Below, in pieces: positions 1-7,915 of a stretch of 37,465 nucleotides of DNA. A program made the translations under genes and the position numbers. The notes beneath the pieces are model-generated. The model was given only the letters and a program-made list of their open reading frames with translations. It searched no databases and was not told the origin of the DNA. The stretch comes from Halomonas smyrnensis AAD6 (GTDB lineage: Bacteria > Pseudomonadota > Gammaproteobacteria > Pseudomonadales > Halomonadaceae), in contig NZ_AJKS02000017.1 in assembly GCF_000265245.1 (NCBI RefSeq), positions 24,496-61,960 on the forward strand. Reading direction: 5' to 3'. How positions within the stretch are numbered: the stretch's first letter is position 1; each line of letters opens with the position of its first letter.

Positions 1-54
1 CTCTCAAGGGCCGGCAAGCTCAAGACCCTGCTGCCGGAGATGGCGGAGGATTAG
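1..54 (+). CDS. 3' end of an unidentified protein gene (partial)
   Basis: The first 54 bases read in frame 1 as the last 17 codons of a gene, ending with TAG; the visible C-terminus is LSRAGKLKTLLPEMAED. The gene begins before the window, so its family cannot be named. It converges on the aminopeptidase gene to its right, with a strong GC hairpin between them. That this frame is coding is inferred from the clean stop just before a terminator-like structure and from the absence of another gene on this stretch. Confidence 0.45.
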   Translation, partial: LSRAGKLKTLLPEMAED

Positions 55-74
55 GTGCTAAGTGCGAGGTGCTA
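54..74. repeat. Short direct repeat GGTGCTA x2
   Basis: GGTGCTA occurs at 54-60 and again at 68-74, directly after the stop codon of the left-edge gene. The copies start 14 bases apart. It may be a fragment of an intergenic repeat family or chance; nothing else in the window matches it clearly. Confidence 0.3.
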
Positions 75-105
75 GGAGTCAGAGGTAAAGAGTGAGGAAT
101 CACGA

Positions 106-133
106 AGAAGGGCGCCCCGCGGGGCGCCCTTCT
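106..133. terminator. Bidirectional terminator hairpin between convergent genes
   Basis: A perfect 28-base palindrome centred on GCGC, with AGAAGG at one end and CCTTCT at the other. It lies between the end of the left-edge plus-strand gene and the end of the minus-strand aminopeptidase gene. The purine and pyrimidine flanks give a short T-rich exit in each direction, so it could serve both genes. Confidence 0.7.
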
Positions 134-164
134 CCCGTTTCGGCTTCGGGAAAGCCGCTTCCGC

Positions 165-1982
165 TCAGCCGCGCTCGAGCGGTTGGGTGCGTTGCTCGAG
201 CCAGGCCAGGGCCTCGCCCTCGAGCTTCGGCGCGAGCCGGCTGCGGACCTCGGCGTGATAGGCGTCGAGCCAATCGGCCTCGGCGGGGTCGAGCAGGCCG
301 ACGTCGATGGGGCGAGCGTCGATGGGGCACAGGGTCAGCGTCTCGAAGCGCAGGAAATCGCCGAACTCGCTCGCCTCGGCGGGGCGGTTGGCGGCCAGGT
401 TCTCGATGCGGATGCCCCATTGGCCCGGGCGGTACACGCCGGGCTCGATGGAGGTGATCATCCCCGGCTGCATGGCGGTGTGCGGTGCGGCCGGGGCGTA
501 CCAGGCGATCACCTGCGGGCCCTCGTGGACATTGAGGAAGTAGCCCACGCCGTGGCCGGTGCCGTGGCCGTAGTCGCGGCCGCTGGCCCACAGCGGGGCG
601 CGGGCGATGGCGTCCAGGTGCGGCGAGGGGATGCCGCGCGGGAAGTGCGCCCGGGACAGGGCGATGGTGCCCTTGAGCACCCGGGTGTAGTCCTCGCGGT
701 GGGCGTCGGTGATGTTGCCCACCGGCACTACCCGGGTGATGTCGGTGGTGCCGCCGTGGTACTGCCCGCCGGAGTCGATCAGCAGCAGGCCGTCGCCCTC
801 GATGGTGGCGTGGGCCTCCGGCGTGGCGTGGTAGTGCGGCAGCGCACCGTTGGCGTTGTAGGCGGCGATGGTGCCGAAGCTGCGGCTGACGAAGCCGGGG
901 CGGCGGGCGCGGGCGGCGGTGAGCTTCTCGTCCACGGTCAGCTCGGTGACCGTCTCGCCGCGCTCGAGCGCGGCCTCGAGCCAGGCGAAGAACTCGCACA
1001 GGGCCGCGCCGTCTTCCTCCATGGCCTCGCGCACGTGGGCCAGGTCGGCGTCGCTCTTGCGGCCCTTGGCCAGGGTGCTGGGCTGGTAGGCCTCGGCCAG
1101 CGCCACGCCTTCCGGCAGCGCCTCGCGGGTGCCCAGGGTCAGCTTGGCCGGGTCGATCAGCACCCGGGCGTCGGCCGGCAGTTCGCCGAGCCGGCGTGGC
1201 CAGTCGGCGTAGTCGGCCACCGCGATGCCGTCCTCGGCCAGCGCCGCCGTGAGCTCGTCGTCGAGCTTGCCCGGGGCGACGAACAGCGTGGCGCTGTCGC
1301 GGCCCACCAGCAGGTGGGCGAGGAACACCGGGTTGAACTCGACGTCGGCGCCGCGCAGCTGGGTCAGCCAGGCGATGTCGTCCAGGGTCGAGATGGGGTG
1401 CCAGTCGGCGTCGTGCTCGGCCATGGCCTCGCGTACCCGGGCCAGGCGCTGGCCGCGGGTCTCGTCGAGATAGGCCGCCGGATGGGCGTAGAGCGGTGCC
1501 TCGGGCAGCGCCGGACGCTCGGGCCAGATGGCGTCGAGCAGGTCGACGTCGCCGCGCAGGCGAACGCCCGCCGGGGTCAGATGATCCTCGAGCCGGCGCA
1601 CGCTGGCCAGCGACATCACGTCGGCGTCGAAGCCGAGGGTGGCGCCCTCGTCGAGCCGCTCGGCCAGCCAGCGCATCGGCGCGTCGGCCTGGCCGGGCAT
1701 GAGCTTCATCAGCGCGATGCCGCTGCCGGCCAGCTGCTCCTCGGCCTGCACCCAGTAGCGGCTGTCGACCCACACGCCGGCGGCATGCTGGGTCACCACC
1801 AGGGTGCCCACCGAGCCGTCGAAGCCGGACAGCCAGGCGCGGCCGGCCCAGTGCTCGGGCAGGTATTCGGAGTTGTGCGGGTCGGAGGAGGGCAGCCACC
1901 AGGCATCGATGGCGTGCTCGCGCATGACCTCGCGCAGGGCGTCGAGACGTTGGCGTGCGGTGGCGGCACTGGAAGAGGTCAT
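165..1982 (-). CDS. Long-form Xaa-Pro aminopeptidase (M24B, aminopeptidase P family)
   Basis: A 605-residue cytosolic metallopeptidase that removes an N-terminal residue preceding proline. The length and the two creatinase-like N-terminal domains match the long XPNPEP1-type enzymes rather than the roughly 440-residue E. coli PepP. The dinuclear-metal ligands are visible: Asp in IDSGGQY (about residue 402) and in TTDITR, His in GHGTGHGVGYFLNVHEGP (about 474), Glu in SIEPGVY (about 511) and Glu in RIENL (about 525). The ATG at 1982 is supported by AAGGAG seven bases upstream. It starts two bases after the stop of the POT transporter gene, so the pair is almost certainly one transcript: peptide import followed by cleavage of proline-containing peptides. 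No signal peptide is visible. Confidence 0.93.
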   Translation of the reverse strand: MTSSSAATARQRLDALREVMREHAIDAWWLPSSDPHNSEYLPEHWAGRAWLSGFDGSVGTLVVTQHAAGVWVDSRYWVQAEEQLAGSGIALMKLMPGQADAPMRWLAERLDEGATLGFDADVMSLASVRRLEDHLTPAGVRLRGDVDLLDAIWPERPALPEAPLYAHPAAYLDETRGQRLARVREAMAEHDADWHPISTLDDIAWLTQLRGADVEFNPVFLAHLLVGRDSATLFVAPGKLDDELTAALAEDGIAVADYADWPRRLGELPADARVLIDPAKLTLGTREALPEGVALAEAYQPSTLAKGRKSDADLAHVREAMEEDGAALCEFFAWLEAALERGETVTELTVDEKLTAARARRPGFVSRSFGTIAAYNANGALPHYHATPEAHATIEGDGLLLIDSGGQYHGGTTDITRVVPVGNITDAHREDYTRVLKGTIALSRAHFPRGIPSPHLDAIARAPLWASGRDYGHGTGHGVGYFLNVHEGPQVIAWYAPAAPHTAMQPGMITSIEPGVYRPGQWGIRIENLAANRPAEASEFGDFLRFETLTLCPIDARPIDVGLLDPAEADWLDAYHAEVRSRLAPKLEGEALAWLEQRTQPLERG

Positions 1983-1984
1983 GC

Positions 1985-3565
1985 TCAGGCTCCTTGCGGG
2001 TCGGTGGCGTCCGCGCGATGGACGGCGGTCGGGTCGATGAGGCGGTGGTGTCCGAGCATGCGCTTGAACACCGGCACGAGCAACAGCAGCACCGCGGCGA
2101 AGATCACCAGGGCGATGGCCGAGCGGCCGAACAGCTCGGGCAGCTGCTGGACCTCCTCGGGATTGACGTGGCCGCCGATCAGGCCGGCCACCAGGTTGCC
2201 GAGCGCCGAGCCGGTGAACCACAGCCCCATCAGCTGGCCCTGGGTGCGCCGCGGCGACAGGCCGGACATGGTGGAGAGGCCCACCGGGCTTAGGCACAGC
2301 TCGCCCAGCGTCAGCATCAGCATGCTGGCGATGATCCACAGCGGCGAGACCAGCCCGGGGCCGCTCAGCACCCGCTGGGCGGCCAGCACCATCAGGCCGA
2401 AGCCGGCGGCGGCCAGCAGCAGGCCGAGCACGAACTTCATCGGGCTGCCGGGCTCCAGGCGGCGGCGCCCCAGCGCCGGCCACAGCCAGCCGAACAGCGG
2501 GCCGAGCAGCACGATGAAGATGGGGTTCAGCGACTGGAACCAGACGGTGGGAATCTCCCAGCCGAACAGCCCGCGGTCGGTGTAGTTCTGGGCGAACAGG
2601 TTGTAGGAGGTGGGCTGCTGCTCGAAGGCGGCCCAGAAGAAGGCCGCGGCCACGATCAGCACGAAGCACACCGTGACCCGGGCGCGTTCGTCGCCGTTCA
2701 GGCCGTTGAACAGCATCAGGTAGGCATAGAAGCCGATCGCCACCACGATCAGCACCGAGGTCATGGCCTCGGCCAGGGCGCGGGCGTCGATGTGGATGAC
2801 GCCGGTGGCGCTCAGGGCCACCAGCCCGGCGATCAGCGCCATGAAGCCGGCGACCCAGCTTCCGACGTGGCGGCGGCTTTGGGCCGGGGCATCCCAGCTC
2901 GCCTCGCGGCCGCGCTCGCGGTCGGCGCGCTGCATGGACGGCACCGCCCACAGGCGGAAGATCAGCAGCGCCGCCAGCATGCCGAGCCCGCCGATGCCGA
3001 AGCCCCAGTGCCAGCCCCCGTGTTCCAGCATCACGCCGCTGATCAGCGGCGCCAGCAGCGCCCCCAGGTTGATGCCCATGTAGAAGATGGCGAAGCCGCC
3101 GTCGCGGCGCACGTCGCCGTCGTCATAGAGGCCGCCGACCATCACCGAGATGCAGGTCTTGAACAGCCCCGAGCCGAGCACGATCAGGATCAGGCCGACG
3201 AAGAAGGCCGGCGCCCCGAGCAGCGCCGACAGCGCGATGGCCAGGTGGCCCAGGGCGATCAGCACCGAGCCGTACCACACCGCCCGGCGCTGGCCGAGCC
3301 AGTTGTCGGCCAGCCAGCCGCCGGGCAGGGCGGCCAGATAGATGGCACCGGCGTAGAGGCCGACGATGGCCGAGGCGGTCTTCTCATCGAAGCCCAGACC
3401 GCCGTCGAGCAGGCTGGCGGCCATGAACAGCACCAGCAGCGGGCGGATGCCGTAGTAGGAGAAGCGCTCCCACATCTCGGTGAAGAACAGCGGCCCCAGC
3501 GGGCGCGGATGGCCGAAGAAGCCGCGATCCCGTCGGGAGGTCGTGGCGTCGGAGGTGGAGGTCAT
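1985..3565 (-). CDS. POT/PTR-family proton-coupled oligopeptide transporter
   Basis: A 526-residue inner-membrane symporter for di- and tripeptides. The N-terminus carries the POT signature, with FFTEMWERFSYYGIRPLL near residues 27-44, including the E..ERF.YYG core that couples protons to peptide. About a dozen hydrophobic segments follow, as usual for the family (450-550 residues). The ATG at 3565 has AAGG about a dozen bases upstream. It is the first gene of a two-gene operon with the Xaa-Pro aminopeptidase. The gap upstream, shared with divergent dgt, contains two dyads that could regulate it. Family assignment is firm; the exact peptide preference cannot be read from sequence. Confidence 0.93.
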   Translation of the reverse strand: MTSTSDATTSRRDRGFFGHPRPLGPLFFTEMWERFSYYGIRPLLVLFMAASLLDGGLGFDEKTASAIVGLYAGAIYLAALPGGWLADNWLGQRRAVWYGSVLIALGHLAIALSALLGAPAFFVGLILIVLGSGLFKTCISVMVGGLYDDGDVRRDGGFAIFYMGINLGALLAPLISGVMLEHGGWHWGFGIGGLGMLAALLIFRLWAVPSMQRADRERGREASWDAPAQSRRHVGSWVAGFMALIAGLVALSATGVIHIDARALAEAMTSVLIVVAIGFYAYLMLFNGLNGDERARVTVCFVLIVAAAFFWAAFEQQPTSYNLFAQNYTDRGLFGWEIPTVWFQSLNPIFIVLLGPLFGWLWPALGRRRLEPGSPMKFVLGLLLAAAGFGLMVLAAQRVLSGPGLVSPLWIIASMLMLTLGELCLSPVGLSTMSGLSPRRTQGQLMGLWFTGSALGNLVAGLIGGHVNPEEVQQLPELFGRSAIALVIFAAVLLLLVPVFKRMLGHHRLIDPTAVHRADATDPQGA

Positions 3566-3833
3566 GAAGCGTCTGCCTTATTGCTTGTGCATTGCCAACC
3601 GCGCCCGGCGGGAGTCCACGACGCCATATGCTGGCGTTTACTGCTGAATGAGAGGCGGCGTGGGTGGTCTTTTTTCTGTCTGACGCGGTTCAGACGGGGG
3701 ATTCTATGGTGTTTTGTTAGCCAACGAAATACGACGGAAGCGGTAGGGCGCGGTGCCAGGCCTCCCGCATCGCCCCGCGATGGCAAAGCGGCGCGCGGCG
3801 GTGCCAGAATGGAACCCTCAAGGAGGAACGCCC
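3566..3833. promoter_or_regulatory. Divergent intergenic region (POT transporter / dgt) with two dyads
   Basis: This 268-base gap holds no gene. Two inverted repeats stand out: ACGCCA-N5-TGGCGT at 3621-3637 and GTCTGA-N6-TCAGAC at 3678-3695. The second is preceded on the plus strand by a six-T run and is not followed by T on either strand, so it looks more like an operator than a terminator. The first lies in the probable leader of the transporter mRNA. Promoter elements are too weak to place. A strong Shine-Dalgarno sequence, AAGGAGG (3820-3826), fixes the dgt start. Confidence 0.45.
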
Positions 3834-5171
3834 ATGACACAGATGACCTGGGAGCGGCTGCTCGACCCCGCCCGGCTCCACGACCGGCGCGGCACGTCCC
3901 GCGACGAGATCGGCCGCAGCCCCTTCCACAAGGACCACGACCGCATCGTCTTCGCCGGCTCCTTCCGCCGCCTGGGGCGCAAGACCCAGGTGCACCCGCT
4001 GACCGACAACGATCATATCCACACCCGCCTGACCCACTCGCTGGAGGTCGGCTGCGTCGGCCGCTCGCTGGGCATGAGCGTCGGCGAGGGGCTGCGCCAC
4101 CGGCTGCCCGAGGACATCACGCCGGCCGATCTCGGGGTGATCGTCCAGGCCGCCTGCCTGGGCCACGACATCGGCAACCCGCCCTTCGGTCACGCCGGCG
4201 AGTACGCCATCCGCGACTGGTTCAAGCGCGCCGAGAGCGACGGCAGCGGCCTGCTGGAGGGGCTGTCCGACGCCGAGCGCGCCGACCTGCTGACCTACGA
4301 GGGCAATGCCCAGGGCTTCCGCATCGTCACCCAGATCGAATACAACCAGTTCCGCGGCGGCATGCGCCTGACCGCGGCGACGCTGGGCACCCTGCTCAAG
4401 TACCCCTGGACCGTCGAGCACGGCGGCAGTGCCGGCAAGTTCGGCTGCTACCAGAGCGAGGCGCATCTGCTGACCGAGGTGGCCGATCGGCTGGGGCTCC
4501 TGCCCCAGGGCGAGAACCGCTGGAGCCGGCATCCGCTGGCCTGGCTGGTCGAGGCCGCCGACGACATCTGCTACGCGCTGCTCGACCTGGAGGACGGCCT
4601 GGAGATGGGCATCCTCGGCTTCGACGAGGTGGCCGGCATCCTGACCCAGATCGCCGGCGGCGAGCCCGGCGACTTCGCGACCATGCGCGAGGAGGGCGTG
4701 TCCCAGCGGCGGCGGATCGCCGCGCTGCGCGGGGCGGCCATGGAGCGCGCGGTGACCGAGGTGGCCGGGGCGTTCGTCCAGCACGAGGCCGAGCTGCTCG
4801 GCGGCCGGCTGCGTCACGATCTGCTCGAGCTGTGTCACCCGGACCTGGACTGGGGCGTGAAGACGGCCAAGCAGCTGGCGCGGGAGCGCATCTTCCGCAA
4901 CGAGCGCAAGGCCAAGCTGGAGATCGGCGCGTATACGACCCTGGGGATTCTTTTGGAGGCCTTTATCGGCGCCGCCCACGAGCTGCATCACACCGGTTCC
5001 TCGACCTTCAAGCACCAGCGGGTGCTGGCGCTGATCGGCGAGAACACCCCGCGGCCTTCCTGGTCGCTCTACGACAGCTACCGGCGCATGCTCGACTTCA
5101 TCGGCGGCATGACCGACCACTACGCGGTGGATCTGGCCCAGGAGATGGGCGGGCGGCTGAGGGGCGACTGA
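3834..5171 (+). CDS. dgt: Deoxyguanosinetriphosphate triphosphohydrolase (dGTPase)
   Basis: A 445-residue cytosolic HD-domain enzyme that hydrolyses dGTP (and often other dNTPs) to the deoxynucleoside and tripolyphosphate, tuning dNTP pools. The metal-binding motif is visible as HTRLTHSLEV (His about 68), then CLGHDIGNPPFGHAGE with the His-Asp pair at 111-112, and EAADDICYALLDLEDG further on. At 445 residues it belongs to the shorter dGTPase type rather than the 505-residue E. coli form. The start is set by AAGGAGG seven bases upstream; an in-frame extension to 3753 has no comparable site. It is transcribed alone, divergent from the peptide operon and convergent with the ATP-grasp gene, whose end is 17 bases away. 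Confidence 0.92.
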   Translation: MTQMTWERLLDPARLHDRRGTSRDEIGRSPFHKDHDRIVFAGSFRRLGRKTQVHPLTDNDHIHTRLTHSLEVGCVGRSLGMSVGEGLRHRLPEDITPADLGVIVQAACLGHDIGNPPFGHAGEYAIRDWFKRAESDGSGLLEGLSDAERADLLTYEGNAQGFRIVTQIEYNQFRGGMRLTAATLGTLLKYPWTVEHGGSAGKFGCYQSEAHLLTEVADRLGLLPQGENRWSRHPLAWLVEAADDICYALLDLEDGLEMGILGFDEVAGILTQIAGGEPGDFATMREEGVSQRRRIAALRGAAMERAVTEVAGAFVQHEAELLGGRLRHDLLELCHPDLDWGVKTAKQLARERIFRNERKAKLEIGAYTTLGILLEAFIGAAHELHHTGSSTFKHQRVLALIGENTPRPSWSLYDSYRRMLDFIGGMTDHYAVDLAQEMGGRLRGD

Positions 5172-5188
5172 GCGGCGGGGGCTGCTGC

Positions 5189-5998
5189 CTAGGCCGTCAG
5201 CTGCAGCGGCGGCTCGCCGTCCGGATCGCGATCGTCGTCGTCGAGGCCGATGACCCGGCGGATGGCGGCGCCGATGCGCCGGCTGCTGTCGGCGATGCCC
5301 TGGTTGCCGAACAGGCGGTTGAACTCGAAGACGTAGGGATGGCCGTCGACCATGGCGATGTCGAAGCCGGCGTGGTCGATGTCGAGCTCGCGGGCCAGGC
5401 GGCGGGCCAGGTCGATGGCCGCCTCGGGAATCGCCGCGTGGTCGATGCGCCCGCCCTGGCTGACGTTGGCGCGGTAGCCCTCGAGCGGGGTGACCCGCCA
5501 GTAGGCGGCGATCACCTCGCCGCCGACCAGCACGATGCGCAGGTCGCGGTCGATCGGCAGCCGCGCCTGGGCATACAGCACCGGCTCCTCGGCGACGTGG
5601 TCGTCGAGATCCCGGCGGGAGGCGATCAGCCGCACGCCCTCGCCCATGGCGCTCTTGATGCGCTTGGCGATGAAGGGGTAGCCGAAGCGCGCCTCGACCC
5701 GGTCCAGGACGGCGCGGGAGGTGCCGCGGATCTCGGTGGGCGGCACGTGCTCGGGGCACAGCGCCAGGAAGGCCCGGGTCTGCTGGACCTTGTCATGGCC
5801 CAGGTGATAGCTGGCGAGACTCGGGAAGATGCGCGCGCCGAGGCCGTAGACCAGGGCATTGACCTGCCAGTACTCGGGAAACAGCAGCCAGTCCGCCTGG
5901 CGGATCTCCTCCAGGTGGTCGTACATGCGTTCCGGCTTGATATAGCGCACGCCGGGAATGCCCAGGGTGCGAAAAACATCGAACGTGATGAGTTTCAT
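5189..5998 (-). CDS. RimK-like ATP-grasp enzyme of unknown substrate
   Basis: A 269-residue soluble protein with an ATP-grasp fold related to RimK-type amino-acid ligases. Visible elements are the first nucleotide lysine in FIAKRIK (about 112), the glycine-rich loop SAMGEGVRLI (about 116-125), a basic/Asn segment YRANVSQGGR (175-184) and the metal-binding EFNRLFGNQG (about 225-234, Glu225 and Asn227). The N-terminal 60 residues contain conserved-looking FPEYWQVNALVYGL. Family members join a carboxylate to an amine using ATP; the partner here is unknown, and no substrate-supplying gene is adjacent. It is monocistronic, convergent with dgt and divergent from the RNase gene, with a promoter-like pair upstream. 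The only good SD-like AGGAGA sits about 16 bases before the ATG, further than normal. Confidence 0.75.
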   Translation of the reverse strand: MKLITFDVFRTLGIPGVRYIKPERMYDHLEEIRQADWLLFPEYWQVNALVYGLGARIFPSLASYHLGHDKVQQTRAFLALCPEHVPPTEIRGTSRAVLDRVEARFGYPFIAKRIKSAMGEGVRLIASRRDLDDHVAEEPVLYAQARLPIDRDLRIVLVGGEVIAAYWRVTPLEGYRANVSQGGRIDHAAIPEAAIDLARRLARELDIDHAGFDIAMVDGHPYVFEFNRLFGNQGIADSSRRIGAAIRRVIGLDDDDRDPDGEPPLQLTA

Positions 5999-6033
5999 GG
6001 TGGTGAAAAGGGTATCTCCTGCGAAGGCGGCGA

Positions 6034-6062
6034 ATTATTATCCGACTTCATGGTTCTGGCAA
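6034..6062 (-). promoter_or_regulatory. Predicted sigma70-type promoter for the ATP-grasp gene
   Basis: On the minus strand TTGCCA (plus 6057-6062) is followed after 16 bases by TAATAA (plus 6035-6040, within the A/T stretch 6034-6040). This is a good -35/-10 pair in an otherwise GC-rich region, and it places the start of transcription about 30 bases before the coding start at 5998. Prediction by eye only. Confidence 0.45.
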
Positions 6063-6120
6063 GCGTTATTGGCCCCCCGGGCGTCCCTGAGGGAGGCATG
6101 ACGATGAGGAGCGCGCGACG

Positions 6121-6921
6121 GTGAAGCGATCGAGATCGTATTGGCGGCCGAAGAGGGCGCTGCTGCTGGGACTGGTGGGCGGCTGGCTGGCCGTGGCCTC
6201 GGCCCTGCCGGCCTTGGCGTCATCGCCACTGGCGCGGGAAGGGGTCGATCATTACACCCTGGCACTGACCTGGCACCCCGGCTTCTGCGCCAGCCGTTCG
6301 CGGCCGCCGCGGGAGTGCCGGGAGGCCCGGCTGCGACGCGGGGCCGAGGACGGCTTCGTGCTGCACGGGCTGTGGGCCTCGCTGCCCGATGATCTCCGCG
6401 AGCGCGGCGTGACGCGCCGCGACTGGTGGCGGCAGGGCTGCTTCCTGGAAACGCCGCGGCCGGACGGCGGCTTCTGCCGCGCCCACGCGCCGCTGGCGCT
6501 GCCCGAGCCCCTGGCGAGCCGGCTGGACCGCGCCATGCCGGGGCGCGCGAGCTGCCTGGATCGCTACCAGTACGCCAAGCACGCGGCCTGTCTGGCGCTG
6601 CCCGCCGAGGCGCTGTTTTCCACTTCCCTCGAGCTGCTCGAGGCGGTCAACGACAGCGCCTTCGGCGACTTCGTGGCGCTGCATCGCGGCGGCGTGGTGG
6701 GGCGCAACGCCCTGATCGACGCCTTCGAGGCGGCCTTCGGCGAGGGCACGGGGCGGGCGCTGCGGCTGGAGTGCCGCGGACGCGGCAACCGGCTGCTGAC
6801 CGAGGTGAGGATCGGCATCGACGCCGAGGCGCTCGAGCGCTTTCCGGCCGCCGACAGCCTGGTGCGGCTCGGCCGCGGGCGCTGTGCGACGCGGGTCAGC
6901 ATCGCCGACGTCGACGGATAG
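6121..6921 (+). CDS. Secreted ribonuclease T2 family protein (RNase I-like) with altered catalytic Glu
   Basis: A 266-residue protein closely patterned on E. coli RNase I, the periplasmic broad-specificity endoribonuclease. A signal peptide is clear: basic n-region to residue 12, hydrophobic core, probable cleavage after ALA (about residue 33). The CAS-1 motif is FVLHGLWASLP (catalytic His82). CAS-2 reads RYQYAKHAAC (Lys153, His154), where RNase I has RYEYAKHGAC, so the catalytic Glu position is Gln150 here. Six or more cysteines suit a disulfide-bonded exported protein. The start is a GTG at 6121 with GAGGAG about ten bases upstream. It stands alone between oppositely oriented genes. The fold is well supported; activity is uncertain because of the Gln. 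Confidence 0.85.
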   Translation: MKRSRSYWRPKRALLLGLVGGWLAVASALPALASSPLAREGVDHYTLALTWHPGFCASRSRPPRECREARLRRGAEDGFVLHGLWASLPDDLRERGVTRRDWWRQGCFLETPRPDGGFCRAHAPLALPEPLASRLDRAMPGRASCLDRYQYAKHAACLALPAEALFSTSLELLEAVNDSAFGDFVALHRGGVVGRNALIDAFEAAFGEGTGRALRLECRGRGNRLLTEVRIGIDAEALERFPAADSLVRLGRGRCATRVSIADVDG

Positions 6922-6941
6922 CCCGGAAGCCTCGCCGGTGA

Positions 6942-7820
6942 TCAGTGCGGGGCGCGGCGATGGATGGCGGCGATCACCGCCTCGTGGGCGGCCTCGTCGA
7001 GTGCGTCCAGGCGCTGTTCGGGCAGCCGGTCGGCCAGGGCGTCGCCGCTGACCACCAGCAGGTCGTCGGCGGCCTCGGGATGCTCGATCCGCCAGCCGGG
7101 CAGGGCCAGCACGCCCTGCACCGGCACCGGATGGCCCAGTTCGCCCTCCAGCCAGTCGGACAGCCAGCGCGCCGCGCGGCGGGTGTCGCGCAGCGGGCGC
7201 CGCTCGATCCAGCCCGGGAAGCGCAGGCGGGCGCGCTCGACCGTGACGCGGTTGTCCTCCTCGCCGGAGGGCTTCACCGCCGGGCTGCGCGCCCAGGTCT
7301 CGATGGCAAACACGCCGTGGGGCGTGACCGCCACATGATCGAGGGTATCGCCCTCGCCGGGCACGTCGTGGAACACGAAGTAGGGATGCGACTCGGGGCG
7401 GATCAGCCGCTCGAGCTCCTGGCCCACCGCCAGCTCGCAGGCCAGCCCCAGCTTGAGGCGGCGGATGCGCTGGAAGTCGCGGATCAGCCGGAAGCAGAAC
7501 ACCAGCACCAGCAGCGTGGAGAGGGCGCCATAGAGGGTCCACTCGACCCAGTTCTGCTCGCTCGCCAGCAGCATGCGGCCCATGCCGTAGACCAGCGGCG
7601 CCATGATCACGATCGGCCCCAGCGCGCCGTTGAGGAACAGCCCGGCGAAGGCGCGGTCGAGGCGGTCGCGCAGCGACTGGCCCGGTTCGCGCAGCGGATG
7701 GGCGTCGAACGGCGAGCTGACCCGGGCGTCATGCAGGTTGCGCAGCCCGACCACGATCACCGCGGTCGCCGCCAGGGGAAACAGGAAGATGAGGGGAATC
7801 AGGTATTCCAGCCAGGCCAT
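6942..7820 (-). CDS. Membrane-anchored NERD-domain protein
   Basis: A 292-residue protein with hydrophobic segments near residues 8-26, 62-84 and 95-112, followed by a cytoplasmic NERD (nuclease-related) domain from about 125. The NERD core is recognisable: GLACELAVGQELERLI, then YFVFHDV, TLDHVAVTPHGVFAIET (Asp161, Glu174). The residue normally completing the D..E.K nuclease motif is Trp176 instead of Lys, which predicts a crippled or non-nucleolytic domain. The ATG at 7820 has AAGGA well placed upstream; an in-frame ATG at 7853 has none. It is convergent with the RNase gene (20-base gap) and divergent from the sirtuin gene. The role of NERD membrane proteins is generally unknown; no defence genes are nearby. 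Confidence 0.75.
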   Translation of the reverse strand: MAWLEYLIPLIFLFPLAATAVIVVGLRNLHDARVSSPFDAHPLREPGQSLRDRLDRAFAGLFLNGALGPIVIMAPLVYGMGRMLLASEQNWVEWTLYGALSTLLVLVFCFRLIRDFQRIRRLKLGLACELAVGQELERLIRPESHPYFVFHDVPGEGDTLDHVAVTPHGVFAIETWARSPAVKPSGEEDNRVTVERARLRFPGWIERRPLRDTRRAARWLSDWLEGELGHPVPVQGVLALPGWRIEHPEAADDLLVVSGDALADRLPEQRLDALDEAAHEAVIAAIHRRAPH

Positions 7821-7915
7821 CGGGATTCCTTGCCCGTGGGAGATCCTGGCCATTGTAGACAGCGTGACGCCCGGGGGCCATGCTCGGCGCGATACGCCGA
7901 GAAGCGAGGAGTGAC

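Noticed and set aside
183..2585. An 800-codon plus-strand open frame opposite the Xaa-Pro aminopeptidase
   Set aside because: It is the mirror of the peptidase and transporter genes, and no recognisable motif occurs in the translation.
2792..6124. A 1110-codon plus-strand open frame across the peptide operon, dgt and ATP-grasp genes
   Set aside because: It is antisense or out of frame to three well-identified genes; its Gln/His/Arg/Ala-rich composition is the usual shadow in high-GC DNA and it has no domain motif.
7821..7853. Upstream ATG of the NERD protein adding 11 residues
   Set aside because: There is no ribosome-binding site before 7853, whereas AAGGA is well placed before 7820, where the hydrophobic N-terminus begins.
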